A stretch of 10,009 nt of DNA from SHYG01 sp041485445 (GTDB lineage Bacteria; Chloroflexota; Dehalococcoidia; Lucifugimonadales; UBA3495): positions 1-10,009 of the forward strand of contig JBGPJN010000106.1 of assembly GCA_041485445.1 (NCBI GenBank), written 5' to 3'. The notes under the pieces were generated by a model. It saw only the letters and a list, made by a program, of their open reading frames with translations, had not been told where the DNA came from and made no database searches. Positions 4,784 through 10,009 of this stretch are shown piece after piece. The position numbers were made by a program, and so were the translations under genes. Positions within the stretch are counted from its first letter, which is position 1. Each line of letters opens with the position of its first letter.

Positions 4784-6057
4784 CAGTCGTTGCCGTGAGA
4801 CCCTTGGGCCACCGGGAACTGCCCGCTAACTCTAGGGAAGTAGATGCGCCGCAACGGGGATGAAGCCAGGCTCATTACCGCGGCCACCACCAAGAGCAGC
4901 CCGCCACCGGCCATGACCCACGACCCGCCGAGCACATCGGAGAGGGCGCCGTTGAAAAGGTTGGCCAGGGCCATGCTGCCGCCCACATGGAAGGAATAGA
5001 CGCCCGACACCCGGCCTCGAATCGCGTCAGGGACGATGGTCTGGATTATGGTGTGGGCAATGGTCATGAAACCTGCCTGGGTAACACCCATCGCCACCGT
5101 CGCCAGGATCGACAGCTCTTTGGTGGAGGAAAGCGCCAGAGCTACCGGGCTTAGCCCGCTGACCAAGGCGAAGATTAGCAACAAGCGGCCTCGCACAACC
5201 TGGTTGCTCACTCCCGCCAAAAAGATCGAGGTGACTAGCGCCCCGAACCCAACCCCGGCTATCAAATAGCTGACACCCACGGACCCGGCCCGCAGCTTCT
5301 CCTCGGAAATCTCTGGCAGCATGGACTCATAGGACATGGACAAGGCGCAGTGGGCCAGGGTCAGCAGAATGATCCCCAGCAGGAGCGGGGTCTGATAGAC
5401 GTAACCGAACCCGGCGAAAAGGTTGTGGGCCAGGCCCCGGTTGGGCTCAATTATTCCCCGGGAGCGGGTGCGCACCCGCATGGTCAGCACCAGGCCTGCC
5501 AGGTAGAACAGGCTGCAAAGCCAGAAGGCCGCCGCCAAGTTGACTAGCGCCAACAGCGGGAGAATGGCCAGCGGCCCCACTAGCCGTGACCCCTGCTGGG
5601 TAGCTTCGTTGAGCGCGACGGCGTTGGGCAGGACCTGGCGGGGCACCACGTTGGCTACCAAGGATTGGGTGGTTGGCATCTGCGCGGCGCGCAGGGTGCC
5701 ATTGATCAGGGATAGGAGCACCAGGTTCCAGGGGGTGATCATATCCAACATGACCAGCAACGCCAGCGCCACGTTGTGGGCCAGGTTCAGGGCGTAGGTC
5801 CAAGACACCAGGGTCTGCCGGTCCAGCCGGTCCGCCAGGAAGCCGATAAGCGGCGTGGCGAAGGCCCGTGGGGCCAGGGCCATGAAGGTGACCACACCGA
5901 CCCACAGCGAGGAATCGGTAACCTGGAAGGCCAGCCAGCCGCGAGCGACGATGAGTGCCCAGGCGGCGGCGCCGGCGAACATGCTGGCAAACCAGAGGTT
6001 GCGGTAGTCGCGGTACTGCAGGGCCGAGAGAAAGCGGTCCCGCGCCACAATCAGCAT
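4783..6057 (-). CDS. MFS transporter (MFS_3 / EntS-like exporter)
   Basis: This 424-aa integral membrane protein has about 11-12 hydrophobic segments and so is a full-length major facilitator. The N-terminus YRDYRNLWFASMFAGAAAWA is typical of the MFS_3 group (EntS and macrolide-efflux-like proteins): a short cytosolic 'f..lW.g..~s..g.w' start before helix 1. The loop after helix 2 reads GFLADRLDRQT, matching MFS motif A. The internal segment PTTQSLVANVVPRQVLPNAVALNEATQQGSRLVGP is the conserved helix 4-5 region of this group. It probably exports a small molecule using the proton gradient; the substrate is not predictable. ATG at 6057 has a modest GTGAGG 9-14 bases upstream and a good promoter at 6116-6088. 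It is monocistronic. Confidence 0.9.
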   Translation of the reverse strand: MLIVARDRFLSALQYRDYRNLWFASMFAGAAAWALIVARGWLAFQVTDSSLWVGVVTFMALAPRAFATPLIGFLADRLDRQTLVSWTYALNLAHNVALALLVMLDMITPWNLVLLSLINGTLRAAQMPTTQSLVANVVPRQVLPNAVALNEATQQGSRLVGPLAILPLLALVNLAAAFWLCSLFYLAGLVLTMRVRTRSRGIIEPNRGLAHNLFAGFGYVYQTPLLLGIILLTLAHCALSMSYESMLPEISEEKLRAGSVGVSYLIAGVGFGALVTSIFLAGVSNQVVRGRLLLIFALVSGLSPVALALSSTKELSILATVAMGVTQAGFMTIAHTIIQTIVPDAIRGRVSGVYSFHVGGSMALANLFNGALSDVLGGSWVMAGGGLLLVVAAVMSLASSPLRRIYFPRVSGQFPVAQGSHGND

Positions 6058-6087
6058 GGCAGCGCCTCACTTCCGAGGATAGTGGAG

Positions 6088-6116
6088 AGTATACTCCCCT
6101 GCCATCTAACTGGGAA
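6088..6116 (-). promoter_or_regulatory. Promoter of the MFS gene
   Basis: On the minus strand, TTCCCA (6116-6111, 4 of 6 matches) lies 17 bases before TATACT (6093-6088, 5 of 6 matches). Transcription would start near 6081, about 24 bases before the ATG. Confidence 0.6.
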
Positions 6117-6161
6117 AGCCGCGCTGGGGCCGATCAGGGCCTTTGCATTGTCGGCGGGCCC

Positions 6162-6234
6162 GTAGGGGCGCACCTGCGTGTGCGCCCTGGTCTGCCACAC
6201 CAGCCGTAGGGCAGACACATAGGTCTGCCCCTAC
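6162..6234. repeat. Nested palindromic intergenic repeat
   Basis: The outer ends GTAGGGGC (6162-6169) and GCCCCTAC (6227-6234) are reverse complements. Inside are two further hairpins: GGGCGCAC with GTGCGCCC (6166-6173 and 6180-6187, loop CTGCGT), and GGGCAGAC with GTCTGCCC (6209-6216 and 6223-6230, loop ACATAG). The architecture resembles a small non-coding mobile repeat or MITE-like element. It lies between the minE end and the MFS promoter and has no coding potential. Confidence 0.65.
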
Positions 6235-6266
6235 CTTTGGGGAGAATGAAAAGGCCCTGGGGCCGG

Positions 6267-6539
6267 TCAGCGGAGGTTAAGCTCTTGCTGCCGCTCCCGG
6301 ACCCGCAGGCTGGTCACCAGCGCCGGCCAGCCTTCCACCCGCCGGACTTCAAACTCCTGAAACCCCTCGGCCACGTCCATGTACTTGGCAATCACCGCCA
6401 GCAGCTCCTGCCGCAGGGTATCCATGGCCTCCGGCCCCAGGTCCACCCGGTCCTGGGTCAAGGCATCGTGGAGCCGCCGCCGGGCGTCGTGCTTGGGGTG
6501 GTTTTCCCGGGCGTTGGGTCGCCGCATCACTTCAAACAT
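6267..6539 (-). CDS. minE: Cell division topological specificity factor MinE
   Basis: This 90-aa protein fits MinE in length and pattern. The core reads ARRRLHDALTQDRVDLGPE, then LRQELLAVIAKYMDVAEGF. This is the MinD-binding and hinge region, where the family has 'A..RL..vl..dR....p.....l..ell.vi.kY'. It is followed by the beta-rich dimerisation part (FEVRRVEGWPALVTSLRV). MinE stimulates MinD ATPase at the membrane and drives the pole-to-pole pattern that keeps the Z-ring at mid-cell. The ATG at 6539 overlaps the minD stop by 8 bases (ATGTTTGA), so the two are translationally coupled. The overlap plus the family pattern makes the call firm even though MinE sequences diverge. Confidence 0.88.
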   Translation of the reverse strand: MFEVMRRPNARENHPKHDARRRLHDALTQDRVDLGPEAMDTLRQELLAVIAKYMDVAEGFQEFEVRRVEGWPALVTSLRVRERQQELNLR

Positions 6540-7350
6540 GAGAGTAGGCGCTCCGGTCGGTTCCGATTAGGCTCCTTACCCGGTCCATCAACCCCGAACG
6601 GCTGTCCAGGGCCGGGGCGGGCACTTCATCGCCGTCAATGCGGGCCGCGATCTTGAGAAACGCCGCGCCGGAGGGCGCCTTCCGGTCGTGGACCACCGGC
6701 ACCCCGCGGTTGGTGGCAATAATCAGGCGTTCGTCCATGGGCACCATGCCCAGCACCTCCACCGACAACAGCGACACAATGTCGTCCTGGCCCATCATGT
6801 CGCCCCGCCGCACCATCTCCGCGTTGACCCGGTTGATGATGAGCTTGGGCCGGCGCAGGCCCGCGGCTTCCAGCAGGCCGATGACCTTGTCGGCGTCGCG
6901 GATGGCCGCCACCTCGGGGTTGACCACCACGATGGCCTCCCGGGCTGCGGAGATGGCGACGCGAAACCCCTGGTCAATTCCGGCGGGCGAGTCCACGATG
7001 ACGTAGTCAAACTCGTTCTCCAGGTTCCGGCACAGCGCCTGCAGCTGCTCGGCGTGCAGGGAGTCCTTGTCCCTGGATTGGGCGGCGGGGAGCAGGTACA
7101 GCTCGTACCGGTGCCGGTCCCGCACCATCGCCTGGTGGGGTTTGCACTTCCCTTCAACCACGTCAATCAGGTCAAAGACGACCCGGCTCTCCATGCCCAT
7201 GATCACGTCAAGGTTGCGGAGGCCGATGTCGGTGTCGATGACGACCACCCGGTGGCCGCGCATCGCCAGGGCCGTGCCCAGGTTGGCTGTGGTGGTGGTC
7301 TTCCCTACCCCGCCCTTGCCCGAGGTGATGACAATGGTGGTGCCTGTCAT
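6532..7350 (-). CDS. minD: Septum site-determining ATPase MinD
   Basis: This 272-aa ParA/MinD-type ATPase has a deviant Walker A GKGGVGKTT (11-19, signature Lys12 and Lys17), a Walker A' region VIDTDIGLRNLDVIMG (38-52) and Walker B with DSPAGI (120-125). The middle part HAEQLQALCRNLENEFDYVI is typical of MinD. The C-terminal GLMDRVRSLIG (253-263) fits the amphipathic helix that MinD uses for ATP-dependent membrane binding. The start chosen is ATG at 7350, with GAGG 8-11 bases upstream. The frame stays open to 7695, but that extension is low-complexity, Pro- and Arg-rich, and precedes the canonical MTGTTIVITSGKGG start, so it is rejected. It overlaps minE. minC does not sit beside them. Confidence 0.96.
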   Translation of the reverse strand: MTGTTIVITSGKGGVGKTTTTANLGTALAMRGHRVVVIDTDIGLRNLDVIMGMESRVVFDLIDVVEGKCKPHQAMVRDRHRYELYLLPAAQSRDKDSLHAEQLQALCRNLENEFDYVIVDSPAGIDQGFRVAISAAREAIVVVNPEVAAIRDADKVIGLLEAAGLRRPKLIINRVNAEMVRRGDMMGQDDIVSLLSVEVLGMVPMDERLIIATNRGVPVVHDRKAPSGAAFLKIAARIDGDEVPAPALDSRSGLMDRVRSLIGTDRSAYSHV

Positions 7351-7484
7351 ACGCGGTGCCTCATCTCGATCTAGTCCCGCAGGTCCTGCCCGGTCGGCCG
7401 GGGAAGCCCGGGGAAGATTTGGTGGGCCGGCCACTCTGGTCCAGCAGCGTACTAAACACCCCGCTGCACCGAACAGCCTGCCAA

Positions 7485-7519
7485 CAGTCGGGACGACCCG
7501 CCGCCCCGACTGGTCGGGG
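7485..7519. repeat. Mutually exclusive hairpins
   Basis: CAGTCGGG (7485-7492) pairs with CCCGACTG (7505-7512). The same right arm can instead pair forward: CCCCGAC (7504-7510) with GTCGGGG (7513-7519), loop TG. The two stems cannot coexist. On the minus strand this lies 135-169 bases ahead of the minD start, in its possible leader. Confidence 0.4.
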
Positions 7520-7725
7520 AACGGGCGCCACCAACGAATCTTACCACCGGGGACGCTGGCCCGGCCAAGGAGGCCGCTGCGGAAATTTGGGGGCTTTGGT
7601 GAAATCCCCGGTGGGGCAGATGGGCGGCGCCTGGGCCGTGCCGCTTTTGCCGGAAGCAGGGACCAGCGCGAGGCCGCGGGCGATGGCAGGGCCATCGCAT
7701 GTCAGTCCGTGCCGAAATTGAAGAT

Positions 7726-7755
7726 CCCCCCTTGCCCCACTTTCGCAAAGGGGGG
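7726..7755. repeat. C-run/G-run palindromic repeat
   Basis: CCCCCCTTGC (7726-7735) pairs with GCAAAGGGGGG (7745-7755) with one bulged A and a 9-base loop. A second G-run follows at 7761-7767. This form, a C-run with TTGC facing GCAAA with a G-run, is common in dispersed intergenic repeats of many bacteria. Confidence 0.5.
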
Positions 7756-7873
7756 TTGGAGGGGGGGTTCTATTTGACGGCCTTCTCCATTTTACAGCTA
7801 TTTATACGAGGCATCTGTACATGCGATTCCCCTGCGCGCGGCGGCCCCGGCTGCCGGTAACGGCAAGACCTTA

Positions 7874-7882
7874 TGTTACAAT
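7874..7882 (+). promoter_or_regulatory. Extended -10 promoter of the S41 gene
   Basis: TGTTACAAT (7874-7882) is a TGn-extended -10 with TACAAT (5 of 6 matches). I see no good -35 at the usual spacing, which extended -10 promoters can tolerate. Transcription would start near 7889, about 68 bases before the GTG. Confidence 0.45.
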
Positions 7883-7956
7883 GGGAATACGGGCCCAGAG
7901 CGCCTGTTAGCCAATTTCCGCTGGCATTCTCGCTGGCATTGTAAGGAGAGCAACCG

Positions 7957-9156
7957 GTGCCCAGGTCTCGTGTTTTCTGGATTTCCATGGTCCTGTTGGT
8001 CGGCCTGGGGGCCTTCGTCTTGGGGGTGAGTTGCGGCCTGCGCCCCGCCAGCATCCCCGGGGTGGCGTCGGATGCGCAACTGGAGGGGCTGCCCCCCGAG
8101 TTTGCCCGGGTATCGGAGGTGTGGTCCCTGCTGCGGCGGGAGCACGTCACCGGCGGGCAGCTGGACGCCGATGCCCTCAGTGCCGGCGCGGTGCGCGGCA
8201 TGATGCTCTCCCTGGACGACCCTTATGCCTCCTTCCTGGATGCCAAGGAGTACGGCGTAGAGCAACAGGACCTGCGGGGCTTCTTTGAGGGCATTGGCGC
8301 TCAGGTGGCCATGCGCAACGGACGGGTGAGCATCATCGCGCCCTTGCCGGGCGGTCCGGCGGAGCGCGCGGGCATCCGGCCCGGGGATACCATCCTGGAG
8401 ATTAACGGCCAGACCACGGCGGGGCTAACGCTGCTGGAGGCTGTGTCCAAGATTCGCGGCCCCAAGGGCACCTCGGTGGGCCTGCTGGTGCTGCATCAAG
8501 CTGCCGAGGAGCCCGTGCCGTTGTCGGTGGAGCGGGACGTCATCAAGCTTGACAGCGTGCGCCTGAAGATGCTGCCCGGCGGGGCGGGACACCTGCGGAT
8601 CTCCGAGTTCAGCGAGACCACCAACGACGAGTTGAAAGCGGCCCTGGAGGAGTTCCGCCGCCAGCAGGGCACGGGGCTGGTGCTGGACCTGCGCAACAAT
8701 CCGGGCGGCCTGCTCAACTCGGTGGTGGACGTGGCCAGCCAGTTCTTGGACGGGGGCCTGGTGCTGTACGAGCTGGACGCCCACGGGCAGCGGGAGGACT
8801 GGGAGGTCCGGGCTGGGGGCCGCGCCAAGAATGTTCCCACGGTGGTGCTGATTAACCAGTTCAGCGCCAGCGCCGCCGAGGTGCTGTCCGGGGCGCTGAT
8901 GGACCGCCAGCGGGCCACGGTCATCGGCGCCACTTCCTACGGGAAAGGCAGCGTGAACACCCTGCGCCGGTTGCAAGACGGCTCCGGCGTCTACTTCACC
9001 ATCGCCCACTGGTACACGCCCAACGGCACCCTGATTGAGGGCAAGGGGATCACCCCCGAGGTGGTGGTGGAGACGCCGCCCACGGGGACCGAAGATGCTC
9101 AGCTGGACCGGGCGCTGGAGGTCCTCCAGCAGCGGATGGCCCAGGGAAGTTCATAA
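7957..9156 (+). CDS. C-terminal processing peptidase (S41 family, CtpA/CtpB-like)
   Basis: This 399-aa envelope protease has an N-terminal membrane segment (about residues 7-26), an N-terminal domain, a PDZ domain (about 108-195, with PGGPAERAGIRPGDTILEIN at 131-150), and an S41 catalytic domain (about 196-370). RISEFSETT and LVLDLRNNPGGLL (241-253) are strong family marks. The nucleophile is Ser305 in NQFSASAAEV and the general base is Lys330 in SYGKGSV; their 25-residue spacing matches CtpB. The third residue, normally Gln four after the Lys, is Asn334 here. The PDZ domain recognises C-terminal hydrophobic tails of substrates. GTG at 7957 has AAGGAGAG at 7943-7950. VSCG at 24-27 does not fit a proper lipobox, so a signal anchor is preferred. 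It ends 4 bases before smpB and may share its transcript. Confidence 0.95.
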   Translation: MPRSRVFWISMVLLVGLGAFVLGVSCGLRPASIPGVASDAQLEGLPPEFARVSEVWSLLRREHVTGGQLDADALSAGAVRGMMLSLDDPYASFLDAKEYGVEQQDLRGFFEGIGAQVAMRNGRVSIIAPLPGGPAERAGIRPGDTILEINGQTTAGLTLLEAVSKIRGPKGTSVGLLVLHQAAEEPVPLSVERDVIKLDSVRLKMLPGGAGHLRISEFSETTNDELKAALEEFRRQQGTGLVLDLRNNPGGLLNSVVDVASQFLDGGLVLYELDAHGQREDWEVRAGGRAKNVPTVVLINQFSASAAEVLSGALMDRQRATVIGATSYGKGSVNTLRRLQDGSGVYFTIAHWYTPNGTLIEGKGITPEVVVETPPTGTEDAQLDRALEVLQQRMAQGSS

Positions 9157-9160
9157 ACCC

Positions 9161-9643
9161 GTGGCCAAGCGTAAACCAGCCGCCGCGGTCAACGGCGACC
9201 GGAGCGTGGCGGTCAACCGGCGCGCCTTCCACAACTACGACATTGTGGAGCGGTACGAGGCCGGCCTGGTGCTAACCGGCAGCGAGATCAAGTCCCTGCG
9301 GGGCGGCAGAGTGGCCTTTACTGACGCCTATGCCCGTCCTCAGGATGGGGAGCTGTGGCTGCTGAACACCCACATTCCCCACTACGGTCCGGCGGGCATC
9401 TACAACCATGACCCCGAACGCCCCCGAAAGCTGTTGCTCCACCGCGCCCAGATCGCTGAGCTGGCCGCCCAGGTAGCCCAAAAGGGGCTGACCATCGTCC
9501 CGCTGCGGATCTACATCAAGAACCACGTGGCCAAGGTGGAGCTGGGTCTGGCCCGCGGCAAGCGCCAGTACGACAAGAAGCAGACACTCATCGAACGGGA
9601 CATGGACCGGGAGGCCCAGCGCACCGTGCGCGCCGCCCGCTAA
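9161..9643 (+). CDS. smpB: SsrA-binding protein SmpB
   Basis: SmpB binds tmRNA and places it in the decoding centre of stalled ribosomes (trans-translation). The 160-aa product has the full family pattern: NRRAFHNYDIVERYEAGLVL, then TGSEIKSLRGGRVAFTDAYA, LWLLNTHIPHY, RKLLLHR, GLTIVPLRIYIKNHVAKVEL, GLARGKRQYDKKQTL and a basic tail with RDMDREAQRTVR, the part that reaches the mRNA channel. I chose GTG at 9161 because the family's sequence begins shortly after it. The longer frame from 9035 overlaps the protease gene by 122 bases and reads as low-complexity Arg/Trp-rich filler. The ribosome binding site GGGAAG (9144-9149) is somewhat far. The stop codon abuts an insertion sequence; the protein itself is intact. 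The tmRNA gene is not seen in the window. Confidence 0.95.
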   Translation: MAKRKPAAAVNGDRSVAVNRRAFHNYDIVERYEAGLVLTGSEIKSLRGGRVAFTDAYARPQDGELWLLNTHIPHYGPAGIYNHDPERPRKLLLHRAQIAELAAQVAQKGLTIVPLRIYIKNHVAKVELGLARGKRQYDKKQTLIERDMDREAQRTVRAAR

Positions 9644-10009
9644 GAGCCTATCCTAATACCCCCGCAGCCCTGAAGGCTATGAGGGCGCAGGCGAAATGCA
9701 GAAAGGCGATGTAATTGTTGGGGGACTTGTCCCAACGAATCAAAATGCGCCTGAAGCGATTCATCCAGCTATGAGTGCGTTCCACCACCCAGCGACGAGC
9801 TTTGAAGCCGGCTTCCTGTTTGATGGCCCGGGCCTCTTCGCCACGGGCAAGGATATGGGCGGTGAAGCCAAACTCCTGCAGAGTTTGACGCACCTCATTA
9901 AAGTCATAACCTTTATCCAGGCACAGACCTTGCGGTTGCTCCACGGTGGGCGCGGGACGTTGCACTGGGACACTAGACACCGTAGCTCGCACCAGCTTCA
10001 TATCGTGGC
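9644..10009 (-). mobile_element. IS5-family insertion sequence, right end (cut by window)
   Basis: The element begins at or next to the smpB stop codon, with GAGCCTATCCTAATACCC as the probable terminal sequence. The transposase stop (9650-9648) lies inside it. The other end, and so the matching inverted repeat and target duplication, is outside the window, and the exact boundary could be one to three bases off. Confidence 0.7.
9648..10009 (-). CDS. IS5-family DDE transposase, C-terminal part
   Basis: The frame stays open to the window edge. The Met at 10001 is internal: the two codons before it read H-D, giving HDMKLVRATV, the strand with the middle catalytic Asp of IS5-type transposases ('HD.k'). 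LDKGYDFNEVRQTL follows. Then ARRWVVERTHSWMNRFRRIL holds the last catalytic Glu (in VVERT) with the family's Arg/Trp-rich helix. The tail NNYIAFLHFACALIAFR is typical of the IS427-like/IS5 group. No frameshift or internal stop is seen in the visible 120 or so residues, so the copy may be functional. It is transcribed toward smpB, in convergent orientation. Confidence 0.88.
   Translation of the reverse strand, partial: HDMKLVRATVSSVPVQRPAPTVEQPQGLCLDKGYDFNEVRQTLQEFGFTAHILARGEEARAIKQEAGFKARRWVVERTHSWMNRFRRILIRWDKSPNNYIAFLHFACALIAFRAAGVLG

Larger units (their letters stand above)
7351..7956. other. About 600-base divergent intergenic region
   Basis: This separates minD (-) and the S41 protease gene (+). 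Long frames run through it because of high GC, but none has a recognisable domain, a good start and a ribosome binding site together. It contains alternative hairpins at 7485-7519, a 7-bp hairpin GCGATGG/CCATCGC at 7680-7698, a C/G-run palindrome at 7726-7755, and a promoter near 7874. I looked for riboswitch, T-box, SRP RNA, RNase P RNA and tmRNA signatures and did not find convincing ones. The stretch 7520-7700 could hold an unrecognised structured RNA. Confidence 0.5.

Noticed and set aside
7351..7695. N-terminal extension of minD by 115 codons
   Set aside because: The translation is Pro/Arg/Gly-rich without conservation signs, while MTGTTIVITSGKGG at 7350 is the normal MinD beginning with a ribosome binding site.
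7520..7720. Riboswitch, T-box, SRP RNA or tmRNA in the minD/S41 gap
   Set aside because: Fragments such as GCCGGAAGCAGGGACC only loosely resemble known cores (SRP, cobalamin). The full conserved motifs are missing on both strands.
6688..7777. Long plus-strand ORFs over minD and the upstream gap
   Set aside because: These are high-GC antisense shadows with no recognisable domain.
8020..8040. Lipoprotein signal in the S41 protein (VSCG)
   Set aside because: Gly at position -3 relative to the Cys does not fit the lipobox.
9035..9160. Upstream start for smpB
   Set aside because: It would overlap the protease gene widely, and the extra residues are out-of-frame filler. GTG at 9161 fits the family.
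1..10009. CRISPR array
   Set aside because: No regularly spaced direct repeats of the right size were seen.

Overview
The window is GC-rich (by eye), with frequent GTG and TTG starts. It looks like a piece of a bacterial chromosome, most plausibly from Chloroflexota (Dehalococcoidia-like). That guess is inference. It rests on scattered purine genes (the purB end, purC, purS), a DUF3105 membrane protein, a minD-minE pair with no adjacent minC, and overall protein style. No rRNA, tRNA or CRISPR array was seen.

Layout. 1-3011 (+): the 3' end of purB; a lower-GC two-gene insert (84-aa unknown protein plus a PIN-domain nuclease-like protein); purC; a DUF3105 membrane-anchored protein; purS. This run ends at a strong hairpin shared with the convergent operon. 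3112-3994 (-): a two-gene thiol-redox operon, a glutaredoxin-like gene followed by a thioredoxin-fold gene. 4023-4316: two divergent sigma70-type promoters flanking a pair of palindromic repeats. 4317-4676 (+): an antibiotic biosynthesis monooxygenase (ABM) domain protein with a clear terminator. 4783-6057 (-): an MFS exporter with its own promoter. 6162-6234: nested palindromic repeat. 6267-7350 (-): minE and minD, overlapping. 7351-7956: about 600 bases without a convincing gene but with several hairpins. 7957-9643 (+): a C-terminal-processing S41 protease and smpB. 9644-10009 (-): the 3' end of an IS5-family insertion sequence abutting the smpB stop codon.

The main discovery is at 3779-3994 on the minus strand. 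Conventional gene calling sees only a 12-codon ORF there. Read through one in-frame TGA, it becomes a complete 71-aa glutaredoxin-like protein in which TGA stands exactly at the first Cys of the CPTC redox motif (U-P-T-C). It has a strong Shine-Dalgarno sequence, a near-consensus promoter, and a stem-loop after the TGA that fits the bacterial SECIS model (G-starting apical loop, 22 nt from the TGA). It is therefore very probably a selenoprotein, co-transcribed with a thioredoxin-fold protein that has a single-Cys WCGD active site.

The other functions are housekeeping: de novo purine synthesis (PurB, PurC, PurS), division-site placement (MinDE), envelope proteolysis (S41) and ribosome rescue (SmpB). 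The PIN gene pair and the IS5-family element are the accessory parts.
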